A stretch of 64,000 nucleotides of DNA from Alkalimonas collagenimarina (GTDB taxonomy: Bacteria; Pseudomonadota; Gammaproteobacteria; Enterobacterales; Alteromonadaceae): positions 1 through 64,000 of the forward strand of contig NZ_JAUZVZ010000022.1 in assembly GCF_030717845.1 (NCBI RefSeq), read 5' to 3'. The notes under the pieces are model-generated. The model was given only the letters and a program-made list of their open reading frames with translations. It searched no databases and had not been told where the DNA came from. The position numbers were made by a program, and so were the translations under genes. The first letter of the stretch is position 1. The number at the start of each line of letters is the position of its first letter. This document shows, piece by piece, positions 51,564 through 60,263 of the stretch.

Positions 51564-51592
51564 GCTGACAGGCGGTTTTATCGCCTGTCAGC
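51564..51592 (+). terminator. Perfect 11-bp hairpin after pilQ, weak U-tract
   Basis: GCTGACAGGCG (51564-51574) pairs perfectly with CGCCTGTCAGC (51582-51592) around the loop GTTTTAT. The following ATTGTAATTG is only partly U-rich. It probably ends the pil transcript before aroK, perhaps incompletely. Confidence 0.6.
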
Positions 51593-51738
51593 ATTGTAAT
51601 TGTGCCCGGATGGCTATTTTTTTCAAATAGGCTTGCCAAGCTGCTGCCAATACTGACATAATTCAGCGCTTAAAATCTTCGTGGGAGCCTTAGTTCCTGA
51701 CCGTAATTCACCAAGATAACGAATTAGCACTACTACAT

Positions 51739-52257
51739 ATGGCAGAAAAACGTAATATTTTCCTTGTAGGTCCCATGGGTGCTGGCAAAAGCACAATTGG
51801 CCGTCATTTGGCAGACATGCTGCATCTTGATTTTTATGATTCTGATCAGGAGATCGAGCGCAGAACCGGTGCTGACATCGCCTGGGTATTTGACTTGGAA
51901 GGTGAAGAGGGGTTCCGGGTCCGTGAAGAGAACGTCATCCAAGACTTAACCGAAATGCAGGGCATCGTGTTAGCGACCGGTGGTGGCTCAGTCACCAGTA
52001 AAGAAACCCGGAATCGCTTATCCGCTCGTGGTATTGTGGTCTATCTTGAGACGCCAATCGAAAAACAGGTGGCTCGCACGCAGCGTGATAAACGTCGGCC
52101 ACTGCTGCAAACCGAAGAAGATTCGGAAGAAGTATTGACTCGCCTTGCTGCAGAGCGTAATCCTTTGTACGAAGAGATTGCTGATTTCACCGTGCGTACT
52201 GATGAGCAAAGTGCTCGGGCAGTTGCCAGTCAAATTGTTGAACAGTTAGGTTTCTAA
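51739..52257 (+). CDS. aroK: Shikimate kinase I
   Basis: AroK (172 residues) phosphorylates shikimate on the way to chorismate. The Walker A loop reads [15 protein letters not shown] (residues 11-25); [14 protein letters not shown], the shikimate-binding GGGSV and RxRRPLL-type lid DKRRPLL are intact. Start ATG 51739 matches the family N-terminus [18 protein letters not shown]. It leads the conserved aroK-aroB-damX-dam block. Confidence 0.97.
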   Translation: MAEKRNIFLVGPMGAGKSTIGRHLADMLHLDFYDSDQEIERRTGADIAWVFDLEGEEGFRVREENVIQDLTEMQGIVLATGGGSVTSKETRNRLSARGIVVYLETPIEKQVARTQRDKRRPLLQTEEDSEEVLTRLAAERNPLYEEIADFTVRTDEQSARAVASQIVEQLGF

Positions 52258-52284
52258 TCGCATTTAAAAAGGGAGTAGCTGCTT

Positions 52285-53346
52285 ATGCATCGTGTTCAGG
52301 TTGAACTGGGTGAACGCAGCTACCCGATTGATATCGCTCCCTCACTCTTGCAGCAGCCAGAGTGCTTACTTCGTACTTATCGTCATGTGATCATTATCAG
52401 TAATGATACCGTTGCACCGCTCTACCTTGAGTCCGTCAAGTCTCTTTTTGAAGTGAGCCAATTACATACCTTCTTATTGCCTGATGGCGAAGCTTATAAG
52501 ACACTCGAGCAGTTCGGTCATATCATGACTTTCTTGTTGGAGCATAAGTTTCCTCGAGATGGTTTGTTGGTGGCTTTAGGAGGCGGGGTCGTTGGTGATA
52601 TCACTGGCTTTGTTGCTGCCTGTTACCAGCGCGGTGCTGACTTCATTCAGATCCCAACGACCTTATTGTCTCAAGTTGACTCTTCTGTAGGTGGAAAAAC
52701 AGCAGTCAATCACCCACTTGGGAAAAATATGATTGGTGCTTTTAAGCAGCCTCAGCAGGTACTCATTGATACTGATGTGTTGACCACCTTACCCAGCCGT
52801 GAATTTGCAGCTGGAATGGCGGAAGTGATCAAATATGCCTTGATTGCTGACGCAGACTTTTTTAGCTTTCTGGAACAGCATACCAGTACGATTCAGGCAC
52901 TTGATTCTGAAGTGATTGGTCGCATGGTGCAGCACTGTTGCCAGATGAAAGCAGATATTGTGGCGATGGATGAAACGGAGCAGGGGCAGCGCGCCTTATT
53001 AAATCTTGGCCATACCTTTGGTCATGCCATCGAAGCGTGGCTGGGTTATGGCCGTTGGTTGCACGGTGAAGCTGTTGCTGCAGGAATGGTGATGGCTGCC
53101 AGAGTGTCAATGCATCGTGGTTGGCTGACACAAGCTGAGTTGGATCGTATCTGCGCTTTATTGCAGCGTTTCGGGCTACCGATTGAACCACCTGAAGGTA
53201 TGGTTATTGCTGATTTTATGCCGTTTATGAAAACCGATAAAAAAGTTCGGGCGGGTCAGATGCGGTTTGTGTTACCTACGGCCTTTGGCTATAGTAAGGT
53301 GATTGATGACGTAAATGATAGTGAACTGCAGAGTATTTTTGCCTGA
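52285..53346 (+). CDS. aroB: 3-dehydroquinate synthase
   Basis: AroB (353 residues) cyclises DAHP to 3-dehydroquinate using NAD and a metal ion. The NAD and metal blocks are visible: PDGEAYKTLEQ, ALGGGVVGDITGFVAACYQRG, PTTLLSQVDSSVGGKTAVNHP and the metal histidines in NLGHTFGHAIE and LHGEAVAAGM. It lies 27 bases after aroK with GGGAG as ribosome site, and damX starts immediately after its stop. Confidence 0.97.
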   Translation: MHRVQVELGERSYPIDIAPSLLQQPECLLRTYRHVIIISNDTVAPLYLESVKSLFEVSQLHTFLLPDGEAYKTLEQFGHIMTFLLEHKFPRDGLLVALGGGVVGDITGFVAACYQRGADFIQIPTTLLSQVDSSVGGKTAVNHPLGKNMIGAFKQPQQVLIDTDVLTTLPSREFAAGMAEVIKYALIADADFFSFLEQHTSTIQALDSEVIGRMVQHCCQMKADIVAMDETEQGQRALLNLGHTFGHAIEAWLGYGRWLHGEAVAAGMVMAARVSMHRGWLTQAELDRICALLQRFGLPIEPPEGMVIADFMPFMKTDKKVRAGQMRFVLPTAFGYSKVIDDVNDSELQSIFA

Positions 53347-54756
53347 ATGCCAAACTCGCCTTTAATCGCTAAGCTTCATGCCCATGCCACCTTACTGCCA
53401 TCGCAACGCGAGTTGTTGGAGAGAGTTGTTTTCCAGCTTGAGTTTAATGGCTTTCAACACATCCATTTAGTCGGAAAGGCTGGCTCTGGTAAAACAACCT
53501 TGAGTCTGGTGTTAGCAGAGCTATTATCCGATGAGATGAACTTGGCTTACTTCTCCGCTCAACCAGGCATGACCACTCAAGATTGTCAGAAACAACTTCT
53601 ACAACAGTGGTTTGGTCTTAGTGACTACGAAAGCTCGTTGATGGAGCAGTTAGAGCTGCCTCACAGTCAACCTCTGGCATGGGTGTTGGATAGTCAGCGT
53701 GAATTGCCACTCAGTTGCTTATCAATGCTGCGTGCTCATCCAGTGCATATCATTACCACCGGCCCTGACGTATTGACCGAAGCGGATGTTAATCTAACGA
53801 TACCTGAAATTACGGCTGCGGATGTTCGCCTATTGTTGCCTGAGTCCGCTATTTCAGCTTGGTCGATCGAAGATAGATTGGTGCATGCCGCAGGCAACCT
53901 GCATAGTTTGCTAGAACCAGATACGATCGCTGTTGAGTCGAAAGCCGATTCTGATGTGCAGACTTCAGGCCATAGTGCCATGCGCTATCGACTAGCCTCA
54001 TTGGCACTTGCAGTCGTGGGAGCTTTGTTTATTGCAGGTTATTGGTGGATGCATGATAGCAATGAATCTGTAGTCGATGTGCCGCCAGCAGATAATGAGG
54101 TGACTCAACGTTTTCAAGCGCCAGCATTGCACCAGCAATCGGCGTTGCCTCGACGTACTGACGTCGCTGCTGACAATGGTATCGACGCGACACAATTGCC
54201 TGATGAAGAGAGTGCTCCTCAATCTGAAGTCAGCTCTGAACCTGAAGATACGCCGGAGATCATAGCAACAGAGTTATCGGAACAGGATACGCTACAGGTG
54301 GTTCCTGAAGCGCCTGTGCTTAGCCCTGATGAGACACAAGAGACGGAAAATACTGCTGCTACGAGTGCTCAGGTAGCTCTGCCGGCTGACATGGAGGCAG
54401 ACCAAACGTCAACATCAGAAGATACTTCTACACCTTATCGTTATCAGGAGGCTGAGTTACTGGCGATGGATTCTGGTGCTTTTGCGTTGCAGTTGGGTGC
54501 TTTCTCTTCAGAGGCTGCAGCTCAGCGTCTAATGACCCGCTACTCTGAACTCACCATGCATTTGTACCGGCGCAGGCAGGGCAATCAGCTGCAGTGGGTT
54601 GTGGTCATGGCTCCGTTTGATGATGCCGTGACAGCTCGCAATCAGCGTAATCAGCTCTCTGATGCGTTGCAAGCTGAGACGCCATTTGCAAAATCACTAA
54701 GAACGCTACAGCAGGAAATTCAGCAACGGCTGCAGGATGATTCGGGCAATTTATGA
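53347..54756 (+). CDS. damX: Cell-division protein DamX (ATPase-like, SPOR domain)
   Basis: DamX-type protein (469 residues). The cytoplasmic half is an AAA-like domain with Walker A GKAGSGKTT (43-51); a single membrane helix lies at about 217-237 (LASLALAVVGALFIAGYW); a long acidic, proline-rich periplasmic linker (about 240-370) leads to a C-terminal SPOR domain starting FALQLGAFSSEAAAQRL that binds denuded septal peptidoglycan. E. coli DamX lacks a clear P-loop, whereas Vibrio-type relatives keep it. It follows aroB without a gap and overlaps dam by four bases. Confidence 0.9.
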   Translation: MPNSPLIAKLHAHATLLPSQRELLERVVFQLEFNGFQHIHLVGKAGSGKTTLSLVLAELLSDEMNLAYFSAQPGMTTQDCQKQLLQQWFGLSDYESSLMEQLELPHSQPLAWVLDSQRELPLSCLSMLRAHPVHIITTGPDVLTEADVNLTIPEITAADVRLLLPESAISAWSIEDRLVHAAGNLHSLLEPDTIAVESKADSDVQTSGHSAMRYRLASLALAVVGALFIAGYWWMHDSNESVVDVPPADNEVTQRFQAPALHQQSALPRRTDVAADNGIDATQLPDEESAPQSEVSSEPEDTPEIIATELSEQDTLQVVPEAPVLSPDETQETENTAATSAQVALPADMEADQTSTSEDTSTPYRYQEAELLAMDSGAFALQLGAFSSEAAAQRLMTRYSELTMHLYRRRQGNQLQWVVVMAPFDDAVTARNQRNQLSDALQAETPFAKSLRTLQQEIQQRLQDDSGNL

Positions 54757-55637
54757 AAAAGAAGCAGCGAGCATTTTTAAAATGGGCCGGTGGTAAATAC
54801 AATTTAGTCGATGCATTGTCACAATACTTGCCAAAGGCACGCTGTCTGGTGGAGCCCTTTGTCGGCGCTGGTTCAGTCTTCTTAAATACTGACTATGAGC
54901 ATTATCAACTGAACGATATCAATCAAGATTTGATCAGCTTGTATCGTATTGTCAAAGCACAACCAAAGCAATTTATTGACGATGCCAGAGCCTTTTTCGT
55001 TGCATCAGGCAATCAAAAAGAAAGTTATTTCAGTTTACGACAACGATTCAATGATAGTAACGATAGTTATGAGCGTGCGGTACTATTTCTCTATCTTAAT
55101 CGGCATGGTTACAACGGGCTTTGCCGCTACAACTTAAGCGGTAAGTTTAATGTCCCCTTTGGCAGTTACAAAAAACCTTATTTCCCTGAGGCAGAATTGT
55201 ATTTTTTTGCTGAAAAGGCACAAAAAGCTGAGTTTTACTGCACCAGCTACCAGCAAGTATTCGCTCAGGTCCCATCAGATGCGGTAATGTATTGCGATCC
55301 TCCTTATGTACCTTTAAGTAAGACGGCGAGTTTCACTAGCTATGCGCGAGAAGGGTTTAACCTGGATGATCAGGCACAGTTGGCTAATCTGGCAGAAAGC
55401 GCTTGCCGGCAAGGTACCACTGTTTTAATCAGCAACCATGATACTACTCTGACCCGCAAGATCTATCAGCAGGCAAAACTCTATCCCATTCAGGTAGGGC
55501 GCTCTATTAGCCAAAAAGGTCATGGTCGTAAGAAAGTAGCAGAGATTTTTGCCTTGTATCAGCCAAAGTTACGCACGGCAGATGTGATTAACGCAGTACC
55601 CAAGATACAACAAGCACGACGGCTACAACAAACATAA
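54753..55637 (+). CDS. dam: DNA adenine methyltransferase (GATC)
   Basis: Dam methylates adenine in GATC and supports mismatch repair strand choice and replication timing. The 294-residue product has the SAM motif FLKWAGGKYNLVD, EPFVGAGSVFLNT, the catalytic D182-P-P-Y185 motif and the GHGRKKVAEI block near the end. It is about 16 residues longer than the E. coli enzyme. Overlaps damX by four bases (ATGA). Its last 50 bases overlap the converging minus-strand DUF2970 gene. Confidence 0.97.
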   Translation: MKKKQRAFLKWAGGKYNLVDALSQYLPKARCLVEPFVGAGSVFLNTDYEHYQLNDINQDLISLYRIVKAQPKQFIDDARAFFVASGNQKESYFSLRQRFNDSNDSYERAVLFLYLNRHGYNGLCRYNLSGKFNVPFGSYKKPYFPEAELYFFAEKAQKAEFYCTSYQQVFAQVPSDAVMYCDPPYVPLSKTASFTSYAREGFNLDDQAQLANLAESACRQGTTVLISNHDTTLTRKIYQQAKLYPIQVGRSISQKGHGRKKVAEIFALYQPKLRTADVINAVPKIQQARRLQQT

Positions 55638-55785
55638 TGGCCATAACAACACCAACGATAATGTAGGGTAGAGGGTTGGTTGTGGTAAAGTCCTGTTGGC
55701 GCTGTTGCTCGGATTGGACTCCGATAAAGGCTCCAAGTACAGCTTTAATGACTTGCTTGAGGGGGGGAGATTTACTGTTTGCCAT
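55588..55785 (-). CDS. DUF2970 family small membrane protein
   Basis: A 65-residue protein: an N-terminal cytoplasmic part with the family block LKQVIKAVLGAFIGVQS, a polar segment EQQRQQDF, and one C-terminal membrane helix (about 41-63, PYIIVGVVMAIMFVVAVVLVVSWVL). DUF2970 has no known function. Its 3' end overlaps the 3' end of dam by 50 bases on the opposite strand. It is read after the 87-residue gene upstream, with a 14-base overlap. Confidence 0.85.
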   Translation of the reverse strand: MANSKSPPLKQVIKAVLGAFIGVQSEQQRQQDFTTTNPLPYIIVGVVMAIMFVVAVVLVVSWVLR

Positions 55786-56035
55786 CTGAATTGCCGGTGC
55801 TTGCGGGCAACATCCTGTCTAGCAATTCCAAAAAGTCAACAAAGTGAAATTGTGATGAACGGCTCTGCCCCTTTAGCCAGCTTATCCAGTCCTGACTCTG
55901 TTGGCACTGAAGTTGAGCCTGCTGGGTACTGCAGTTTAATTGATGAGCAGGCAATAGTTTGAAGCTGATGCCAGCAACTAGTGCGGCAAGCAAAAACAGA
56001 CCAGCAAATTTATATTGTTGTACAATGCCTTTCAT
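55772..56035 (-). CDS. Small hypothetical membrane-anchored protein
   Basis: An 87-residue product I do not recognise. It has an N-terminal hydrophobic helix (about 10-27, AGLFLLAALVAGISFKLL) after a short basic start, then a polar, glutamine-rich periplasmic-type part with two cysteines (LNCSTQQAQLQCQQSQ) that could form a disulfide. Start ATG 56035 is preferred to GTG 56038. It overlaps the DUF2970 gene by 14 bases, so the two are probably co-expressed. Confidence 0.6.
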   Translation of the reverse strand: MKGIVQQYKFAGLFLLAALVAGISFKLLPAHQLNCSTQQAQLQCQQSQDWISWLKGQSRSSQFHFVDFLELLDRMLPASTGNSDGKQ

Positions 56036-56125
56036 CACTGAACCCTCGGTGCTTCCTTTAACAGATGTACCATATCAGAAAGCTCCCAGGGATACAAGTT
56101 ATTTACTTTTCTGCTGACTGACTAG

Positions 56126-56728
56126 TCAAAATGAAGCAGTCAGACCAAAGAAAATAGCACGGTCACCATCTTCCTTTTTGGTGGCAAAGGCGGATGCGGT
56201 GAGTGTATCGGTGATGGCATAGTTTAAGCTGATCCCAACATCATACAAAGACACTGAATCTTCCCAACCTACATGCAAGCCCACATTCCATTGGTCGTTA
56301 AGATCAAAGTCAGTCCCTGCTTCTATATAGATATTATCAAACTCATCGTAATAAAAGGTAACTGCTGCCAGACCAAAATCAATGCCCAGATGATACTCAA
56401 GATAGTCTTCATCAATGCCATCGAACCGGTATTGCAGCACACCGACATCGAGACTGATGCTGTCGCTTACGTCGAAGCCGTAACCAATGTATAAGTTGGT
56501 TTCCGATCCCAGTTCTTGATCGGTCGTGCCCCAAAAACCAGCATAAAACCCGTTGTAATCAGCTTCAATCGAACCCTGGATATGGAAGTGATCGGTCAGT
56601 TGGTAACCGCGGAACACGTACTTCGTCATACCGCTGACTTCAGCACTTATACCAACCTCGTTGGCTTGTAAAGCAAATGAACTGGAGTAAGCAAGGAGGA
56701 GTGCACTGGCGCATAGCGTTTTTTTCAT
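56126..56728 (-). CDS. TorF-family putative outer-membrane porin
   Basis: A 200-residue outer-membrane protein. A signal peptide (1-22, ending LQANE) is followed by alternating beta-strand sequence with many aromatic residues and the family opening VSGMTKYVFRGYQLTD; the chain ends in a phenylalanine, as outer-membrane barrels do. This is the TIGR02001/Gcw_chp type found in many Proteobacteria; the transported substrate is not known. AAGGAG-like sequence precedes the ATG. It is transcribed away from rpe. Confidence 0.82.
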   Translation of the reverse strand: MKKTLCASALLLAYSSSFALQANEVGISAEVSGMTKYVFRGYQLTDHFHIQGSIEADYNGFYAGFWGTTDQELGSETNLYIGYGFDVSDSISLDVGVLQYRFDGIDEDYLEYHLGIDFGLAAVTFYYDEFDNIYIEAGTDFDLNDQWNVGLHVGWEDSVSLYDVGISLNYAITDTLTASAFATKKEDGDRAIFFGLTASF

Positions 56729-56956
56729 GGTAGTTGTCCCTTATGTTTTGATTATCACATGGAACTACCAAGATGCATGCCACAAAATTTACCAAAATAA
56801 AATCAATGGTTTATTTGTTATTTAACACTTTCCTTTGTGTGGTTATGGGCTGTTTTGGTGCGTGGCTGCCTGATTTTTGTGCATCGGTTTCGGGTGCTTT
56901 TTATGCGCAAATTCAGTAAAGTAGCGCCTAGCTCACTGGTTGGAGACCGAATTGTA

Positions 56957-57631
56957 ATGCAGCCCTACTTAATTGCACCTTCTATTTTATCTGCTGATTT
57001 TGCGCGGCTTGGTGAGGATACTGCCAAAGTGCTGGCAGCTGGCGCCGATGTTGTGCACTTTGATGTGATGGACAATCATTATGTACCCAACCTTACTATG
57101 GGGCCTATGGTGTGCCAGGCACTTCGAGATTATGGTATTACCGCTCCTATTGATGTGCATTTAATGGTTGAGCCTGTGGATGCCTTGGTGCCACAGTTTG
57201 CTGAAGCAGGCGCCAGTATCATCAGCTTTCATCCGGAAGCATCGCGTCATGTAGATCGAACGTTGCAACTGATCCGGCAGCAAGGCTGTGAAGCGGGCTT
57301 GGTGTTTAATCCAGCCACGCCACTGCATGTGCTGGAGCATGTGTTAGATAAAGTGGATCTGGTGTTATTGATGTCGGTGAACCCCGGGTTTGGTGGTCAG
57401 AGTTTTATTCCTGCTACCTTGGACAAACTGAAACAAGCAAGGCGTATTATTGATCAATCTGGTCGCCCGATTCGGTTGGAAATAGATGGCGGTGTGAAAA
57501 CAGATAATATTGCAGAAATAGCAGCCGCAGGAGCAGATATGTTTGTGGCTGGCTCTGCAATTTTCAATAGTGCAGATTATCAGGCGACCATCAGTGCCAT
57601 GCGTGCAGAATTGGCAAAGGTTGCTCAATAA
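56957..57631 (+). CDS. rpe: Ribulose-phosphate 3-epimerase
   Basis: Rpe (224 residues) interconverts ribulose 5-phosphate and xylulose 5-phosphate. The TIM-barrel signature blocks are all present: [57 protein letters not shown] and [11 protein letters not shown]. The start is ATG 56957, with GGAG upstream and a family-like MQPYLIAPS; the longer frame from 56837 adds non-conserved sequence. The usual gph neighbour is missing and trpS follows. Confidence 0.97.
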   Translation: MQPYLIAPSILSADFARLGEDTAKVLAAGADVVHFDVMDNHYVPNLTMGPMVCQALRDYGITAPIDVHLMVEPVDALVPQFAEAGASIISFHPEASRHVDRTLQLIRQQGCEAGLVFNPATPLHVLEHVLDKVDLVLLMSVNPGFGGQSFIPATLDKLKQARRIIDQSGRPIRLEIDGGVKTDNIAEIAAAGADMFVAGSAIFNSADYQATISAMRAELAKVAQ

Positions 57632-57742
57632 CCTAAACGGCTAATGCAGTACTTCGTGTAATCTTGGTTCTTTACAGGTATGCAGTTGGTATGCCTGATA
57701 ATGGAGCCCGCTCATTTTTGTTGTTAACTATGGATCCTATGT

Positions 57743-58747
57743 ATGACTAGCAAGCCAATCGTATTAAGTGGCGCACAGCCTTCAGGACAATTGACCATCG
57801 GGAATTATTTAGGCGCCTTACGTCAGTGGGATCGAATGCAAGATGATTACGATTGTCTGTATTGCATTGTCGATTTGCATGCCATCACGGTTCGTCAAGA
57901 TCCGGTTGCTTTGCGTAACGCCTCTTTGGATAGCTTGGCTTTGTATTTAGCTTGCGGTATTGACCCACAGCGTTCCGCCATTTTTATGCAATCGCATGTG
58001 CCGGAGCATAGCCAGCTCGCCTGGATCCTGAACTGCTACACTCAGTTTGGTGAACTAGGGCGGATGACTCAGTTTAAAGATAAATCTGAACGTCATAATA
58101 ATAACGTGAACGCTGGATTATTTACCTACCCGGTACTAATGGCGGCCGATATTTTGTTGTATCAAGCCAATCAGATCCCGGTTGGGCATGATCAAAAGCA
58201 GCACCTGGAGTTGGCTCGTGATGTTGCGATGCGCTTTAATGCCTTGCATGGTGAGGTGTTTACAGTTCCTGAGCCCTTTATTCCAAAAGTGGCTGCCCGG
58301 GTGATGAGTCTGCAAGATCCAACCAAGAAAATGTCCAAATCCGATGATAACCCGCAAAACTTTATCGGCTTGCTCGAAGATCCGAAAGTGATTGCCAAAA
58401 AAATCAAACGTGCAGTGACTGACTCCGACGATCCACCACGGGTCACTTTCGATATTGAAGCAAAGCCCGGAGTGGCCAATCTGCTCAGCATTCTTAGCGG
58501 AGTGAGCAACAAAACTGTGGCTGAACTGGAAGCCGAATACGAAGGCAAGATGTATGGTCATTTAAAAACTGATGTAGCCGATGCGGTGGTGAGCTTACTG
58601 GAGCCACTGCAACAACGGTTTACCGAAATTCGTGCGGATAACACGCTGATGCGACAAGTGATGCAGCAGGGGGCTGAACAGGCCCGGAGCCGGGCGGCGG
58701 AAACCTTACGAAAAGTCTATGATGCGGTTGGTTTCGTTTTACCCTAG
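57743..58747 (+). CDS. trpS: Tryptophanyl-tRNA synthetase
   Basis: TrpS (334 residues) charges tRNA-Trp. The class I signatures are TIGN in [17 protein letters not shown] and KMSKS in [23 protein letters not shown] and the [16 protein letters not shown] block are typical. Family length. A weak inverted repeat CAGGTATGC/GTATGCCTG lies in the 111-base gap after rpe. The crcB pair follows 12 bases after the stop. Confidence 0.97.
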   Translation: MTSKPIVLSGAQPSGQLTIGNYLGALRQWDRMQDDYDCLYCIVDLHAITVRQDPVALRNASLDSLALYLACGIDPQRSAIFMQSHVPEHSQLAWILNCYTQFGELGRMTQFKDKSERHNNNVNAGLFTYPVLMAADILLYQANQIPVGHDQKQHLELARDVAMRFNALHGEVFTVPEPFIPKVAARVMSLQDPTKKMSKSDDNPQNFIGLLEDPKVIAKKIKRAVTDSDDPPRVTFDIEAKPGVANLLSILSGVSNKTVAELEAEYEGKMYGHLKTDVADAVVSLLEPLQQRFTEIRADNTLMRQVMQQGAEQARSRAAETLRKVYDAVGFVLP

Positions 58748-58759
58748 GGGATCGGCACT

Positions 58760-59152
58760 ATGAGCCAGATTCTGCCAACTTCAGTGTGGTTCTGGTTGTT
58801 GTTTTTTAGTGCCGCCGCCTTGGGCGGCATTTTACGTTTTTGGCTGACCAACCTGGTCAGTCGTAAACTTGGCATGGCATTGCCCTGGGGCACTTTGCTG
58901 GTCAACTGCAGTGGTGCTATGGCGCTCGGGTTTCTTGCTGCCAGAGTTGCAGGAGCCGAGCAGGCACAGCTGGTATGGTTGGTGCTGGGCATCGGCTTTT
59001 TAGGGGCTTATACCACCGTCTCCAGTTTTAGCCTGCAAACCTTAAGCCTTTGGCAAGCAGGACGTCGTCAACGGGCTCTCCTTAATGTGATACTGACCTT
59101 GTTGCTTGGGATGGCGTCCGTTACTCTCGGTTTTTACTGGGGGCAGGAATGA
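58760..59152 (+). CDS. crcB: Fluoride channel protein CrcB (first of two)
   Basis: A 130-residue four-helix membrane protein of the CrcB/Fluc family, which exports fluoride as a dual-topology dimer. Seen: GGILRFWLTNLVSRKLGMALPWGTLLVNCSGAMALGFLA with the conserved Asn, and GFLGAYTTVSSFSLQ, the form of the GxxGgxTTFSTF motif with changes at the usual Phe and Thr. It overlaps the second crcB by four bases. Two adjacent divergent copies usually form a heterodimer. No fluoride riboswitch was seen. Confidence 0.92.
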   Translation: MSQILPTSVWFWLLFFSAAALGGILRFWLTNLVSRKLGMALPWGTLLVNCSGAMALGFLAARVAGAEQAQLVWLVLGIGFLGAYTTVSSFSLQTLSLWQAGRRQRALLNVILTLLLGMASVTLGFYWGQE

Positions 59153-59559
59153 CTATTCGGCCTGTCACCTATGTGTTGGTCGGGCTAGGCTCTGGCCTTG
59201 GCGCTAGTCTTCGTTTGTTGCTGTCGGCACAACTGTATCAGCCGGAGTATGTATGGCCTTGGGCGACTTTACTGGTCAATGTGTTCGGGTCTTTCCTGAT
59301 GGTTTTTTATGCCAGTATGGTCGGTAGTCAGGGGCACTGGAAGGTCAGTGAGCCACAGAAACAGTTTGTACTGGCTGGCCTTTGTGGTGGCTTTACCACC
59401 TTCTCGGTATTTAGTCTTGAATTAGGTGTGTTATGGATTCGCCAGCAATGGTTTTTGGCTGGCGGCTATCTGTTGGCATCGGTTTGCTGTTGGCTGCTTG
59501 CCATTTGGTTAGGGTATTTATTGGCGACAAAGCTAACCAAGCGCATGCAAATCCTTTAA
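59149..59559 (+). CDS. crcB: Fluoride channel protein CrcB (second of two)
   Basis: A 136-residue CrcB/Fluc protein with four helices. It retains the more canonical GLCGGFTTFSVFSLE and WATLLVNVFGSFLMVF motifs, whereas the first copy is altered in the TTFS block, consistent with different halves of a heterodimeric channel. Overlaps the first crcB gene by four bases (ATGA). The pair lies between trpS and pabA. Confidence 0.93.
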   Translation: MTIRPVTYVLVGLGSGLGASLRLLLSAQLYQPEYVWPWATLLVNVFGSFLMVFYASMVGSQGHWKVSEPQKQFVLAGLCGGFTTFSVFSLELGVLWIRQQWFLAGGYLLASVCCWLLAIWLGYLLATKLTKRMQIL

Positions 59560-59594
59560 ACTAGCCGTCTTTTACTGCACAGGTTACTTCTTCG

Positions 59595-60194
59595 ATGCTA
59601 CTAATGATTGATAACTACGACTCCTTTACCTGGAATCTGGTGCAGTACTTTCAGCAGCTTGGTCAGCAGGTCGTGGTGCGCCGCAACGATGACATCACTT
59701 TGAAAGATATTGATGCACTAGCCCCGGAGTATTTGGTGATTTCACCCGGGCCAGGAACACCGGATGATGCCGGTATTTCCATGGCCGCGATCCGACATTG
59801 CGCGGGTAAGGTACCCATTTTAGGCGTCTGTTTGGGCCATCAAGCCATAGCGCAGGCATTCGGTGCTAAAGTGGTGCAGGCTCGTCAGGTGATGCATGGC
59901 AAGAACAGCTGGATTCACCACTCAGACAGTCATTTGTTTGCTGGTTTGCCAAACCCGTTAAGTATCACCCGTTATCACTCACTGGTGGTAGATTCCGAAA
60001 GCCTCAGTGCAGATTTCGAATGTTTGGCCTGGACGACGACGGATGCTTGTCAGGATGAATTGATGGCTTTTCGGCACCGCCAGCTATCGTTGTTTGGGGT
60101 TCAGTTTCATCCAGAAGCTATTTTATCCGATGCAGGCCTTCAACTGCTGCAGCATTTTTTACAATGCAGGGTTGCTTCACTACATCGTGCTTGA
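59595..60194 (+). CDS. pabA: Aminodeoxychorismate/anthranilate synthase glutamine amidotransferase
   Basis: A 199-residue class I glutamine amidotransferase supplying ammonia for 4-amino-4-deoxychorismate (folate), and possibly also anthranilate. The nucleophile is Cys79 in [14 protein letters not shown]; the opening [25 protein letters not shown] and the His-x-Glu pair in QFHPEAI are complete. No pabB or trpE is nearby, so the partner must be elsewhere. In many relatives pabA lies next to argD, as nearly here. Confidence 0.92.
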   Translation: MLLMIDNYDSFTWNLVQYFQQLGQQVVVRRNDDITLKDIDALAPEYLVISPGPGTPDDAGISMAAIRHCAGKVPILGVCLGHQAIAQAFGAKVVQARQVMHGKNSWIHHSDSHLFAGLPNPLSITRYHSLVVDSESLSADFECLAWTTTDACQDELMAFRHRQLSLFGVQFHPEAILSDAGLQLLQHFLQCRVASLHRA

Positions 60195-60263
60195 CAGCCA
60201 AGAGCCAGCTAAGCAGTATGTATTTTTGCTAATTAACCACTTTTCGCAGGGGCATGCGATTTT

